64,000 nt of DNA from Kitasatospora sp. NA04385 (GCF_013364235.1 NZ_CP054919.1:2150810-2214809); one strand, 5' to 3'. Shown: positions 51,928 to 62,211, counted from the first letter of the stretch. Numbers and translations are program-made. The notes: generated by a model not told the origin, from the sequence alone.

Positions 51928-54900
51928 ATGTACACATCCCGGGGATCCGCTTCCAGACGCCGAAGTCTGCTGGCGGTCCTCGCCACCGGCACCCTGCTGG
52001 CCGCGCCCCTGGCGGTCGGCACCGCCGCGGCCGCAGAACCGAACGCACCGCTCACCGCTCCCGCACCCGCCGCGCAGTCGCCGCAGGACCGGGCGCTGGC
52101 CGAGGCCGAGCGCACCGGCCGACCCGTCGAGATCCCCGAACTCCTCGACGAGTACGACGAGACGCTGGCCAACCCCGACGGCACGTTCACCCGGCGCAGC
52201 CACGTCGAACCCGTCCGGGCCAAGGTCGACGGCGCCTGGCGCACGCCCGACGCGACGCTGCGCGCCCGGCCCGACGGCACCCTGGCGCCCGCCGCGCCGA
52301 CCTTCCCGATCGTCTTCTCCGGCGGCGGCACCGCCCCGCTGGCCAGCCTCACCCGGGAGGGCCACACCCTCGCGATCGGCTGGCCCACCGCGCTGCCGAC
52401 GCCCGTGGTGGACGGCAGCACCGCCCGCTACCCGGAGGTGCTGCCCGGCGTCGACCTGGAGGTGCGGGCCGACGTCGACGGCTTCTCCGAGCAGCTCGTC
52501 GTCAAGACCCGGCAGGCGGCGGCCGATCCGGCGCTGGCCGAACTGCGGCTGCTCACCACGGCCGACGGCCTCGACCTGTCCACCGCCGACGACGGCGGCA
52601 TCCGGGCCCGGGACCGCGACGGGCGCACCGTCTTCCAGGCCCCGGCCCCCACCATGTGGGACACCCCGGCGCCGAAGGACCCGCCCAGGGCGGCCCGGGC
52701 CGCCCTGGCGGCGGACCCGGCCGGGCCCGAGCCCGAGCGCGACGTCCACTCCGCCCGGATGGGCGTGCAGGTGGAGCCGGGCGCGATCCGGATCACCCCC
52801 GACCACGCCCTGCTGACCTCCCCCGACGCCCGGTTCCCGCTGGTCATCGACCCGGTGTTCACCGGCGGCTCGCGCCAGAAGTGGGCCTTCACCGCCTCCT
52901 CGTACCCGAACAGCTCCTTCGTCGCCGGAGCCGGCTGGACGTCCGACAACCCGACCGACGAGTTCCGGGCCGGCTACTCCGGGGACGCGAAGCACCAGAC
53001 CTACTTCACCGTCGGCACCGGCGGGCTGAAGGGGGCGCAGATCCTCGGCGCCACCCTGCACACCGTGGAGACCCACTCCTGGGGCTGCTCCGCCTCCGCC
53101 GCCGGGTACACCGACCTGTGGGTGGTCGGCGCCTGGGACCACGACCCGACCTGGAACTGGGGCCTGCCCCGGGCGGCCCGGGTGAACCACGACAGCTTCG
53201 CGGGCGGCAACGACACCTACTGCCCCAACGACCTCGGCCACGACTTCTCCGGTGACGGCCTGCGGTCCTGGGTGCAGCAGGTGGCCGACAACGACGGCGC
53301 GGCGCTGACCCTGAACCTGGCGGCGGAGTCCTCGATGGAGGGCAACGTCAACAGCTACAAGCGGTTCAAGAACAACCCCTACCTGGAGGTGACCTACAAC
53401 CGGGCGCCCGTGGTCGACGAGTCCGCCGCCTACGAGGGCCCGTGGACGCCGGGCGGCAGCGGCAGCAAGCCGGTGCCCTGCGTCACCGACCCGGCGAGCT
53501 GGCCGGTGGTCGGCAACAACGACCTCGTGCTGACCGCGAAGGTCTCCGACCCGGACGGCACCAACACCACCGCGCACTTCGGCGTCTGGAAGGACGCCGG
53601 CGGGGACGTCCAGAGCTTCGACACCGTGGTGGGCAGCGGCAGTTGGGCCACCGACACGGTACCGGCGAACCTGTTCCAGGACGGGGTGAAGTACCGCTGG
53701 GCGGCCCAGGCCAGGGACGGCATCGCGCAGTCCGCGACCACCACCCAGTGCGGCTTCACCGTCGACCGCTCCGCGCCGACCGCCGTGGGCGTCGCCCCGG
53801 CCGACGGCAAGCGGATCGACGTCGCCGAGGTGCCCGCGCGGGTCGCCCGCACGCTGCGGCTGACCGCCTCCGACAGCAACCTGGCGGGCTTCTGCTGGAC
53901 GCTGGAGCAGCCCGTGTCGGTCTCCAACACCCGCTGCCAGAACGGCACCTGGGCGGACGCGGTGAACGGCGCGGCGAACGTCACGGTGACCCCCACCTCC
54001 TGGCCGAACGCCCGGCTGCACGTGGTGGCCTACGACAAGGCCGGCAACCGGAGCTCCGACCCGGCCGACGGCGTGCAGCTGATCGCCACCCGGCCCGCCG
54101 ACTTCGTCCGGCCCGCGAGCGCCACCACCACCCCGGCCGGCCACGACCTGCCCGGCGACCTCAACGGTGACGGCTACCCGGACGTGGTGGCCGTCTCCCC
54201 GCAGGGCGTGCTGCGGCTGTACCCGGGCACCGGCAGCGGCGTCGCGGGCACCCCCGTCGACCTGGGCGGCGGCTGGGCGGGCGCGCTGGTCACCCACCGG
54301 GGCGACCTGGCGGGCAACCGCGCCACCACCGCCGACGTCGACGGCTACGAGGACTACGTGGTGCGCGGCGCGTCCGGCCCCGACGCCGGGAAGCTGTTCG
54401 TCTACCCGAACGACGGCCTCGGCCGGCCCAACCCGGCCGCCCGCCGCCAGCTCGTCCACCCCACCGCCGCCGACTGGTCCGCCACCACGCAGGTGCTCGC
54501 CACCGGCGACCTGGACGGCAGGCCCGGCAACGACCTGCTGACCGTGGAGGGCGGCCGGCTCTACCTGTACAGCGGCCGGACCAAGGCCGGCGGCACGACC
54601 GACACCACCGCCCCGTTCGACCTGGCCGGGCGCACCGAGCTCGGCGCGGGCACCGACTGGTCCGCCGTCACCCTGGCCGCCCCCGGCGACCTGAACGGCG
54701 ACGGCACCGCCGACCTGGTCGCCCGCGACAACCGCACCGGCGCGCTCACCCGCTACCCGGGCAGGGGCGGCGGCGCCACCGCGTACACCCTGGGCGCGGG
54801 CACCCCGTACGGCTCCCCGGTCGCCGGGCGGGCCGGGCTGCTCTCGCTCGGCAACATCCAGTCCGCCGTCACCACCGAGACGGAGTGGTACGACGCCAAC

Positions 54901-55980
54901 GACAACGGCGTCGAGGAGCCGGGCGAGCGGGTCCCCTACCGGCGCTCCACCCCGGCCGCCGGCCAGGGCGCGCCCGATCTGCTGGTCGCCACTCCGGCGG
55001 GCGGCACCGTCACGTACACCGAGGACGGCAGCACCGCGAAGAGCGCCGGCTGCCCCGGCGGCTGCCTGCTCGCGTACTCCGCCGACACCTCGGGCCCAGG
55101 CGCGCTGCCCCGGCTGGCCGGCGGCGGCAGCTGGGGCGGCGAGTGGCTGGAGGGCCCGTCCGCGCTCGGCGACCGGCTGATGCGCGACCGCACCGACTAC
55201 GACCGGGACGGCTGGACCGACCTGCTCGCCCGCGACTCCGCCGGCGCCCTGTGGGTCTACCCCGGCAGCGGCGGCAGCGGCGTCGGCACCTACGGCACCC
55301 GCAAGCTGGTGTGCAGCGGTTGCGGCGGCTACCCCGTCGTCCGGGCCACCGACCTGGACGGGGACCGCACCGCCGACCTGGTGATGCGCGACGGCGGCGG
55401 CACGCTCAGCCTGTGGCGCGGCAACGGCACCCCCGGGGACGGCACCAACTGGGTCGGCCCGACCAGGATCGGCGTGGGCTGGAACGGGCTCTCCCAGCTC
55501 GACTTCGCCGACCTGAACGGCGACGGGAAGGTCGACGCGGTCGGCACCGACGCCAACGGCGACCTGTGGCTCTACCCCGGCACCGGCCGGAGCACGGCCG
55601 ACGGCCAGCTCGGCTCCCCCGTCAAGATCGGCACCGGGTGGGGCGGCCGGGACGTCCTGCTCGGCGACGTGGACGACGACGGGCGCACCGACGTGCTCGC
55701 CGTCGTCCAGGGCACGGGCGAGATGTACGCCTACCGCAACACCGGCGGCAGCGGTCTCCAACTGCTGGGCGACGCCACGCTGGTCGGCACCGGCTGGTGG
55801 CCGGGCGTGCACCGGCCGCAGCTCGGCGACGTCAACAACGACGGGCTCACGGACATCCTCGACCGCGACTCCGACGGCAACCTCTGGCTCTACCCGGGCA
55901 CCGGGCGGACCGGCACCTCGGCGTTCGGCGACCGCAGCCTGCTCGGCTGGGGCTGGCAGGGCTACGAGACGTACCTGTAG
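51928..55980 (+). CDS. giant secreted FG-GAP/VCBS-repeat protein
   Basis: 1350 aa. Signal peptide 'RRRSLLAVLATGTLLAAPL..AAA'; a region (about residues 290-495) like the DNRLRE beta domain that often accompanies RHS shells ('KWAFTASSYPNSSF', 'NPYLEVTYN'); one or two Ig-like domains (about 500-720); then seven or more FG-GAP/EF-like repeats with Ca-binding loops such as 'DLNGDGYPD', 'DLNGDGTAD', 'DYDRDGWTD', 'DLNGDGKVD', 'DVDDDGRTD' and 'DVNNDGLTD', probably a beta-propeller. Function unknown. ATG 51928 has GGGGGG 10 nt upstream. It diverges from the RHS gene over a 248-bp shared promoter region; the pairing suggests they act together outside the cell. Confidence 0.88.
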   Translation: MYTSRGSASRRRSLLAVLATGTLLAAPLAVGTAAAAEPNAPLTAPAPAAQSPQDRALAEAERTGRPVEIPELLDEYDETLANPDGTFTRRSHVEPVRAKVDGAWRTPDATLRARPDGTLAPAAPTFPIVFSGGGTAPLASLTREGHTLAIGWPTALPTPVVDGSTARYPEVLPGVDLEVRADVDGFSEQLVVKTRQAAADPALAELRLLTTADGLDLSTADDGGIRARDRDGRTVFQAPAPTMWDTPAPKDPPRAARAALAADPAGPEPERDVHSARMGVQVEPGAIRITPDHALLTSPDARFPLVIDPVFTGGSRQKWAFTASSYPNSSFVAGAGWTSDNPTDEFRAGYSGDAKHQTYFTVGTGGLKGAQILGATLHTVETHSWGCSASAAGYTDLWVVGAWDHDPTWNWGLPRAARVNHDSFAGGNDTYCPNDLGHDFSGDGLRSWVQQVADNDGAALTLNLAAESSMEGNVNSYKRFKNNPYLEVTYNRAPVVDESAAYEGPWTPGGSGSKPVPCVTDPASWPVVGNNDLVLTAKVSDPDGTNTTAHFGVWKDAGGDVQSFDTVVGSGSWATDTVPANLFQDGVKYRWAAQARDGIAQSATTTQCGFTVDRSAPTAVGVAPADGKRIDVAEVPARVARTLRLTASDSNLAGFCWTLEQPVSVSNTRCQNGTWADAVNGAANVTVTPTSWPNARLHVVAYDKAGNRSSDPADGVQLIATRPADFVRPASATTTPAGHDLPGDLNGDGYPDVVAVSPQGVLRLYPGTGSGVAGTPVDLGGGWAGALVTHRGDLAGNRATTADVDGYEDYVVRGASGPDAGKLFVYPNDGLGRPNPAARRQLVHPTAADWSATTQVLATGDLDGRPGNDLLTVEGGRLYLYSGRTKAGGTTDTTAPFDLAGRTELGAGTDWSAVTLAAPGDLNGDGTADLVARDNRTGALTRYPGRGGGATAYTLGAGTPYGSPVAGRAGLLSLGNIQSAVTTETEWYDANDNGVEEPGERVPYRRSTPAAGQGAPDLLVATPAGGTVTYTEDGSTAKSAGCPGGCLLAYSADTSGPGALPRLAGGGSWGGEWLEGPSALGDRLMRDRTDYDRDGWTDLLARDSAGALWVYPGSGGSGVGTYGTRKLVCSGCGGYPVVRATDLDGDRTADLVMRDGGGTLSLWRGNGTPGDGTNWVGPTRIGVGWNGLSQLDFADLNGDGKVDAVGTDANGDLWLYPGTGRSTADGQLGSPVKIGTGWGGRDVLLGDVDDDGRTDVLAVVQGTGEMYAYRNTGGSGLQLLGDATLVGTGWWPGVHRPQLGDVNNDGLTDILDRDSDGNLWLYPGTGRTGTSAFGDRSLLGWGWQGYETYL

Positions 55981-56053
55981 TGCGGGACGCGTGTCCGGGG
56001 CCGGGGCGGAGGCAGGTGGCTCCCGGCTCCCGGGCACGCGGCCTTCCGGGCCC

Positions 56054-57658
56054 TCAGACCACCCCCGCCTGGCGGGTCGCCTCCTCGAAGGCCCGGGCGG
56101 CGGGGGTGGTGCGGTAGGGGCTGAGGCGGCGGTGGAAGTCGCGGAGGTACTCGACGGTGCGCGCGGAGCGCATCTCGCCCGCGGCGCGCAGGGAGTCGGT
56201 GGCCATCGAGCAGGCTTCGTCGACGTCTCCCATGCCCAGTCTCGCGGAGGCGAGGACGAGGCGGCACAGGATGCGGCTGCGGGCGTAGGCGGGGGCGCGC
56301 AGGCGCAGCGACTTCTCGGCGTGCTGGGCGGCCGGGCGCCACTGCTGGAGGTCGCGGTAGCAGTGGGCGAACTCGTCGGCGAGCTGCGCGTCGTCGAAGT
56401 AGCGGGCCCAGGACGGGACTTCGTCGGCGCTGCGGGCGGTGGCGAGGGCGCGTTCGCAGCGGACCAGCGCGGTGGTGCAGGCCCGGACGTCGCCGGCCAG
56501 GGCGTGGCCGCGGGCCTCGGCGGCGTGCATGAGCGCCTGGACGACGGGGGCGGCGGCGGTGCCGACGCCCTGCTGGGCGACCCGGGCGAGCTGGATGGCC
56601 TCGCGGGCGTGGCCGAGGTGGACGGCCTGCTGGCTCATGGTGGTGAGGACGAAGCCGCCCAGGACGCGGTCGCCGGCGGCCTGGGAGAGCCGCAGGGCCT
56701 GGACGAAGTAGCGCTGGGCGAGGCCGTGCGCGGCGATGTCGAAGGAGGTCCAGCCGGCCAGCCGGGTGAGGTCGGAGACGGCGCCGAACAGGGCGCGTCC
56801 GATCTGTTCGCCGTACCGGCCGCGGAGCATGGGTTCGGCCTCGCTCTCCAGGTAGCGGACCAGGGCCTGCCGGGCGTGGCCGCCGCCGTAGGCGTGGTCG
56901 AGGGCGCGGAACAGGTCCCCGACGGCGCGGATGGCGGCGATGTCGCCGCGGCCGACCCGGACGGGCGGCCTGGTCTCCCGGTGCTCGGTGCCCGGTTCGG
57001 CGCCGGCGGCGTTCGCGGGGCGGCGCGGGCCCTGCGGGGGGACGCGGGCGCCCGGCGGGGAGCGCAGTTCCTCGGGGGTGAGGGTGGTGCCGTCGCGGGC
57101 GACGCGTTCGTCGGTGCGGCCGATCAGCCAGTCGCGGCTGGGGACGACGAGCCCGGCGGGGGTGAAGGCGATCTTGCGGAGTTCGGCGTAGGGGCCGTTG
57201 TCCTTGCGCCACATGGAGGCGACGATGTCGACGGCCTCCTGCGGGGTCTCGGCGAACTCCAGGCCGGCGTAGACCGGGGCGCAGGCGTCGAGGCCGACGT
57301 CCTGGGCGGTGAGGCGGCGGCCGAGGCGGCGGGTGAAGACCTCGGCGATCAGCGCGGGGGTCGCGCCGCGGGGCTGCTGGCCGCGCAGCCAGCGGGTGAC
57401 GGAGGTCTTGTCGTAGCGCAGGTCGAGGCCGTGCTCCAGGCCGAGTTGGTCGACCCGGCGGGCGAGTCCGGCGTGCGAGAAGCCGGACTCCTCGATGAGC
57501 GCGGCGAGTTGGGGGTTCTGGGCGCGCCCGGCCGCGGGGGCCGGTGGTTCGGCCGGCTCGGCGGCGCGCGGAGGGGTCTCGGCCGCTCCGGTCGGGCGCG
57601 GGTCGAGCGGGTCGAGCGGTCGGTACGCGGGGCTGTCGATCACTGGCCGTTGGGGCAT
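56054..57658 (-). CDS. HTH regulator with TPR-like C-terminus (NsdA/NsdB-like)
   Basis: 534 aa. Pro/Ala-rich N-terminus, a helix-turn-helix-like segment (about residues 45-115; 'FSHAGLARRVDQLG', 'YDKTSVTRWLRGQQPRG'), then a long all-helical region with tandem TPR-like motifs ('AREAIQLARVAQQG', 'AAQHAEKSLRLR'). The build resembles Streptomyces regulators such as NsdA, which repress sporulation and antibiotic production; that link is by architecture only. The ATG 57658 reads 'PQRPVIDSP'; a GTG at 57670 is an alternative. Its 297-bp upstream region is shared with bdhA. Confidence 0.7.
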   Translation of the reverse strand: MPQRPVIDSPAYRPLDPLDPRPTGAAETPPRAAEPAEPPAPAAGRAQNPQLAALIEESGFSHAGLARRVDQLGLEHGLDLRYDKTSVTRWLRGQQPRGATPALIAEVFTRRLGRRLTAQDVGLDACAPVYAGLEFAETPQEAVDIVASMWRKDNGPYAELRKIAFTPAGLVVPSRDWLIGRTDERVARDGTTLTPEELRSPPGARVPPQGPRRPANAAGAEPGTEHRETRPPVRVGRGDIAAIRAVGDLFRALDHAYGGGHARQALVRYLESEAEPMLRGRYGEQIGRALFGAVSDLTRLAGWTSFDIAAHGLAQRYFVQALRLSQAAGDRVLGGFVLTTMSQQAVHLGHAREAIQLARVAQQGVGTAAAPVVQALMHAAEARGHALAGDVRACTTALVRCERALATARSADEVPSWARYFDDAQLADEFAHCYRDLQQWRPAAQHAEKSLRLRAPAYARSRILCRLVLASARLGMGDVDEACSMATDSLRAAGEMRSARTVEYLRDFHRRLSPYRTTPAARAFEEATRQAGVV

Positions 57659-57941
57659 AGCAGTCCACACCTCTCAGGCACCGTTCCGGCCCCTCCTGCC
57701 CGGACGGCGCCCCCTGATCGGGAATCGGCGCGAATGTAGCGAGCATTGGGACGCTATGGGTGGATTCGGGCCACCCGTCCTCCGAACGGGTGAACCAGCC
57801 CCGCCCGTTGTGAGGAAGCGCGGGCGCCGCGTGTTTGAGTTCGAGAGCCGCTGCCCGCGCTCCGGGCGCATGGTGCCGGACACCACGGGAACCGGCACCG
57901 CTGTGGTGTCCGTCCACATCGTTGCGGGGCGCGCGGATTCC

Positions 57942-57947
57942 TACCGT
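57942..57947 (+). promoter_or_regulatory. -10 box for a leaderless bdhA transcript
   Basis: TACCGT 8 nt before the ATG at 57956, with TTGCGG 15 bases further upstream; no Shine-Dalgarno sequence. Confidence 0.45.
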
Positions 57948-57955
57948 TCTCGGCC

Positions 57956-58729
57956 ATGGACACCACTTCTGCCCCGCCCGCCGACCGCCCGCTGCTCGGC
58001 CGCACCGCGCTGGTCACCGGGGCCGCCTCCGGCATCGGCCGGGCCTGCGCGGAGGCGTTCGCCGCGGCGGGCGCGCACGTGTACGTCGTCGACCTGGCCG
58101 CCGCCCCCGCCGAGGAGCTGGCGGCCGCGATCGGCGGGACCGCGCACGTCGCGGACCTGTCGGACCCGGACGCGGTGGAGGCGCTGCCGACGGACGCGGA
58201 CATCGTGGTCAACAACGCGGGCCTGCAGCACGTCGCCCCGGTGCACGAGTTCCCGGTGGAGCGGTTCACCCTGATCCAGCGGGTCATGGTGGAGGCCCCG
58301 TTCCGGATCCTGCGCCGCACCCTGCCGCACATGTACGAGCGCGAGTGGGGCCGGGTGGTCAACATCTCCTCGGTGCACGGCCTGCGCGCCAGCGCCTTCA
58401 AGTCGGCGTACGTGACGGCCAAGCACGCCCTGGAGGGCCTGAGCAAGACCGTCGCCCTGGAGGGCGCCCCGTACGGGGTGACCAGCAACTGCGTGAACCC
58501 GGCGTACGTGCGCACCGCGCTGGTGGAGCAGCAGATCGCCGCGCAGGCGCTGGCGCACGGCATCCACGAGGACGAGGTGGTGGAGCGGATCATGCTCGAC
58601 CGCACCGCCGTGAAGCGGCTGATCGAACCGGACGAGGTGGCGCAGCTGGCGGTGTGGCTGTGCTCGCCGGGCGCCTCGTACGTCACCGGCGCGAGCCTGC
58701 CGGTGGACGGCGGCTGGACCGCGCACTGA
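57956..58729 (+). CDS. bdhA: 3-hydroxybutyrate dehydrogenase (SDR)
   Basis: 257-aa short-chain dehydrogenase. 'TALVTGAASGIGRACAEAFA', 'IVVNNAGLQHVAP', 'NISSVHGL..SAYVTAKHALEGL' (catalytic Tyr and Lys), and the C-terminal 'YVTGASLPVDGGWTAH' that is typical of D-3-hydroxybutyrate dehydrogenases. It interconverts 3-hydroxybutyrate and acetoacetate with NAD. A transporter gene follows 43 bases on and a PucR-type regulator after that, suggesting a small uptake-and-use unit for 3-hydroxybutyrate or a related acid. Confidence 0.87.
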   Translation: MDTTSAPPADRPLLGRTALVTGAASGIGRACAEAFAAAGAHVYVVDLAAAPAEELAAAIGGTAHVADLSDPDAVEALPTDADIVVNNAGLQHVAPVHEFPVERFTLIQRVMVEAPFRILRRTLPHMYEREWGRVVNISSVHGLRASAFKSAYVTAKHALEGLSKTVALEGAPYGVTSNCVNPAYVRTALVEQQIAAQALAHGIHEDEVVERIMLDRTAVKRLIEPDEVAQLAVWLCSPGASYVTGASLPVDGGWTAH

Positions 58730-58772
58730 GACTCTCCTCCCACAACCCTCCTCACCTGCAAGGGAATCCCCC

Positions 58773-60128
58773 ATGGCTGCCTCTCCCGACGCCGCGAGAC
58801 CCGCCTCCCTGCCCAGGGTGGTCGCCGCCTCGCTGATCGGCACCACCATCGAGTGGTACGACTACTTCCTGTACGGATCGGCGGCGGCGCTGGTCTTCGG
58901 GCACGTGTTCTTCCCGAAGGCCGACCCGCTGACCGGCACCCTGCTGTCCTTCCTGACCTACGCGATCGGCTTCGCCGCCCGGCCGCTGGGCGCCCTGGTG
59001 TTCGGGCACTTCGGCGACCGGATCGGCCGCAAGAAGCTGCTGGTGCTGAGCCTGCTGCTGATGGGCGGCGCGACCACGCTGATCGGCTGCCTGCCGACCT
59101 ACGACCAGGTCGGCGTCGCGGCGCCGGTGATGCTGACCGGCCTGCGGCTGGTGCAGGGCTTCGCGCTGGGCGGCGAGTGGGGCGGGGCGGTGCTGCTGGT
59201 CTCCGAGCACGGCGACCGCGGGCGGCGCGGCTTCTGGGCGTCCTGGCCGCAGGGCGGCGCCCCGGCCGGGAACCTGCTGGCCGCGGGCGTGCTGTCGCTG
59301 ATGACGGCCGTCCAGTCGGACGCGGCGTTCCTGTCCTGGGGCTGGCGGGTGCCGTTCCTGCTCTCCGCGGTGCTGGTGATGGTCGGCCTGTGGATCCGGC
59401 TCGCGGTGGACGAGTCGCCGCTGTTCAAGGCCGCGCTGGCGGCCGCCGAGCGGAGCACCGAGCGGGAGAAGCCGCCGCTGGTGGCGGTGCTGCGCGACCA
59501 CTGGCGGGACGTGCTGGTCGCGATGGGCGCCCGGATGGCGGAGAACATCTCGTACTACGTGCTGACCACCTTCGTGCTGGCGTACGCCGTCACCCAGACC
59601 CACCTGCCCAAGCAGACCGCGCTGAACGCGGTGCTGATCGGCTCGGCGGTGCAGTTCGCGCTGATCCCGGCCTTCGGGGCGCTCTCCGACCGGGTCGGCC
59701 GCAAGCCGGTCTACCTGGTCGGCGCGGTCGGGGTCGGCGTCTGGGCGTTCGTGTTCTTCCCGATGGCCGACACCGGGAGCTTCGTCCAACTGACCGCCGC
59801 CGTCACCGTCGGCCTGTTCTTCCACAGCATGATGTACGCCCCGCAGGCCGCGTTCTTCTCCGAGCTGTTCGCCACCCGCACCCGCTACTCGGGGGCCTCG
59901 ATCGGCGCCCAGTTCTCCTCCGTCGCGGCCGGGGCGCCCGCCCCGCTGATCGCCACCGCGCTGCTGAAGGACTACGGCAGCGCCACCCCGATCGCCGTGT
60001 ACGTGGCGATCGCCGCCGCGGTCACCGTGGTGGCCGTCCTGTGCGCCCGGGAGACCCGCGGCACCGATCTGGAGGACGCCGGGGCCGCCGCTCGGGTGGA
60101 CTCGGTGAAGGCCGCCACCACCGCCTGA
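58773..60128 (+). CDS. MFS transporter, metabolite:H+ symporter family
   Basis: 451 aa, twelve membrane helices. MHS-family signatures 'GTTIEWYDYFLYG', 'FGHFGDRIGRKKLLVLSL' and 'QGFALGGEWGGAVLL' resemble ShiA/KgtP/ProP-type carriers of organic acids. With bdhA directly upstream, a hydroxy- or keto-acid substrate is plausible. ATG 58773 has AAGGGA 7 nt upstream. Confidence 0.9.
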   Translation: MAASPDAARPASLPRVVAASLIGTTIEWYDYFLYGSAAALVFGHVFFPKADPLTGTLLSFLTYAIGFAARPLGALVFGHFGDRIGRKKLLVLSLLLMGGATTLIGCLPTYDQVGVAAPVMLTGLRLVQGFALGGEWGGAVLLVSEHGDRGRRGFWASWPQGGAPAGNLLAAGVLSLMTAVQSDAAFLSWGWRVPFLLSAVLVMVGLWIRLAVDESPLFKAALAAAERSTEREKPPLVAVLRDHWRDVLVAMGARMAENISYYVLTTFVLAYAVTQTHLPKQTALNAVLIGSAVQFALIPAFGALSDRVGRKPVYLVGAVGVGVWAFVFFPMADTGSFVQLTAAVTVGLFFHSMMYAPQAAFFSELFATRTRYSGASIGAQFSSVAAGAPAPLIATALLKDYGSATPIAVYVAIAAAVTVVAVLCARETRGTDLEDAGAAARVDSVKAATTA

Positions 60129-60243
60129 GCACTTCCGGCAGGATCAGGGCCGCGTCACCGGGGCGTTCTCCCCGGCGGCGCGGCCCCGGCCCGTTCGTGC
60201 GGCGGGCCGGGGGCACGGGGGCACTAGCGACAGGGAAGACCGA

Positions 60244-62135
60244 ATGGACCGCCACACCACCGCCGCGCCGGCGCTGCGCAGACTCCTCGACCTGCTGGCC
60301 ACCGGCGCCGCCACCGAGGACTTCGGCGAGGTGCTCGCCGAGGCCCGCCGCCGGGGCGCGCCCGCCGAGGTGCTGACCGAGATCGACGACGCCACCTGGC
60401 AGGCGCTGCGGGTGCACCGGACGATGCGCCAGCACCGCCGGCGCGAGGCCGAGCTGACCGCGCTGTTCGACACCGCGGGCGACCTGGCCGCCTCCCGGGA
60501 CCTGGACGCGGTGCTGCAGGCCATCGTCCGGCGGGCCCGGATGCTGCTGGGCACCGACACCGCGTACCTGACGCTGCCGGACGAGCGGGCCGGGGACACG
60601 TACATGCGGGTCACCGACGGCTCGGTCTCGCCGCTCTTCCAGACCCTGCGGCTCAGCCTGGGCGACGGCCTGGGCGGCCTGGTCGCGCAGACCGCCCGGC
60701 CCTACGCCACCCACGACTACCGGGTCGACGAGCGGTTCCGGCACACCGGGCAGATCGACGCGGGCGTGCTGGACGAGGGCCTGGTGGCGATCATCGGGGT
60801 GCCGCTGCTGCTGGGCGGCAGCGTGATCGGGGTGCTGTTCGCCGCCGACCGCTCGCCGCGCGCCTTCTCCCCCGACGAGGTCGCGCTGCTGTGCACGCTG
60901 GCCGCGCACGCCGCGATCGCCCTGGACACCGCCAAGTCGCTGGCCGACACCCGGGCCGCGCTGGCCGAGCTGGCCGGCGCCAACGCCGTGATCGGCGCGC
61001 ACGCGGCCGCCGTGCAGCGCGCCGAGCAGGCCCACGACCGGCTCACCGACCTGGTGCTGCGCGGCGCGGAGGTCGCCGACGTGGCCGCCGAGGTGGCCGC
61101 GCTGCTGGACGGCGGGGCCTCCGTGCACGACGCCGAGGGCGCCCCGCTGACCGGCCCCGGCGCCGCCCCCGACGGCCTGGCCGAGGCGGTCGCCGCCTCC
61201 CGCAGCGGGGGCCACGCGGTGCGGCACGGCACCGAGTGGGTGTGCGCGGTGCTCGCCGGGCAGGAGCTGCTGGGCGCGCTGGTGCTGCACGGGCGGCCCG
61301 AGCTGGACGACGCCGACCGGCGGGTGTTCGAACGGGCGAGCATCGTCACGGCGCTGCTGCTCCTGCTGCGCCGCTCGGTCGCCGAGACCGAGAACCGGGT
61401 CCGCGGCGAGCTGCTGGCCGACCTGCTGACCGCGCCCGGCCGCGACCCGGCCGGGCTGACCGCGCGCGGCCGCCGCCTGGGCGTCGACCTGAACCGGCCG
61501 CACCTGGCGCTGGTCGCGGTCGCCGAGGACGCCGCGGCTCAGGGCCGGCTGGCCGGTGCGGCGGCCCGCTACCTGTTCGGCTCGCGCGGGATCAGCGCCG
61601 AGTTCGGCGCGGGCGTGGTGCTGCTGGTGCCGCACGAGGGCGGCGGCGACGGCGCGGTGGCCGCGCTCGCGGCGGAGCGGCTGGCCCGGCTGGCGGGCTC
61701 CCCGTCACGGTCGGCGCCGGGCGCCCCGCGGCCGGCCCGGTCGCGCTGGCCGCCGCGTACGCGGAGGGGGTGCGCTGCGTGCGGGCGCTGCGGGTGCTGG
61801 GCCGGGAGGGGGACGGGGCGTGCGCCGCCGACCTGGGCTTCCTGGGCGTCCTGCTGGGCGACGGGCACGACGTGGACGGCTTCGTCCGGGCCACGCTCGG
61901 CCCGCTGCTCGACTACGACGCCAAGCGCGGCACCGAGCTGGTGCGGACCCTGCGCGCCTACTTCGACTGCGGCGGCGGCCTGACCCGGGCCAAGGACCTG
62001 CTGCACGTGCACGTGAACACGGTGGTGCAGCGCCTGGACCGGGTGGAGGTGCTGCTGGGCCGGGACTGGAACCAGCCGGAGCGGGCGCTGGAACTCCAAC
62101 TGGCCCTGCGGCTCCAGCTGTTGGCGGGGGGCTGA
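60244..62135 (+). pseudogene. GAF-PucR-type transcriptional regulator, single-base frameshift
   Basis: Would be about 630 aa. N-terminal helical region, a GAF sensor domain (about residues 70-215; 'GVPLLLGGSVIGVLFAADRSPRAFSPDEV'), a middle domain, and a PucR C-terminal helix-turn-helix ('[33 protein letters not shown]'). The first about 485 residues read from ATG 60244; the rest reads in another frame to the stop at 62135. The frame changes near 61692-61700 (GGCGGGCTCCCC) and one added base restores a continuous protein. As given, a scrambled frame continues to 61983. It probably controls bdhA and the transporter upstream. Confidence 0.82.
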
Positions 62136-62211
62136 GGCGGGGTTCCGGGTGCTCCGGCCGGTCGGCGTACAGTGGCGAGGTTGGGCTGGTCGGCCGGCTG
62201 GGAGTGCTGTG

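Noticed and set aside
51850..56037. A 1395-codon minus-strand frame opposite the FG-GAP gene
   Set aside because: Antisense shadow with no domain; the plus-strand frame has a signal, ribosome site and Ca-binding repeats.
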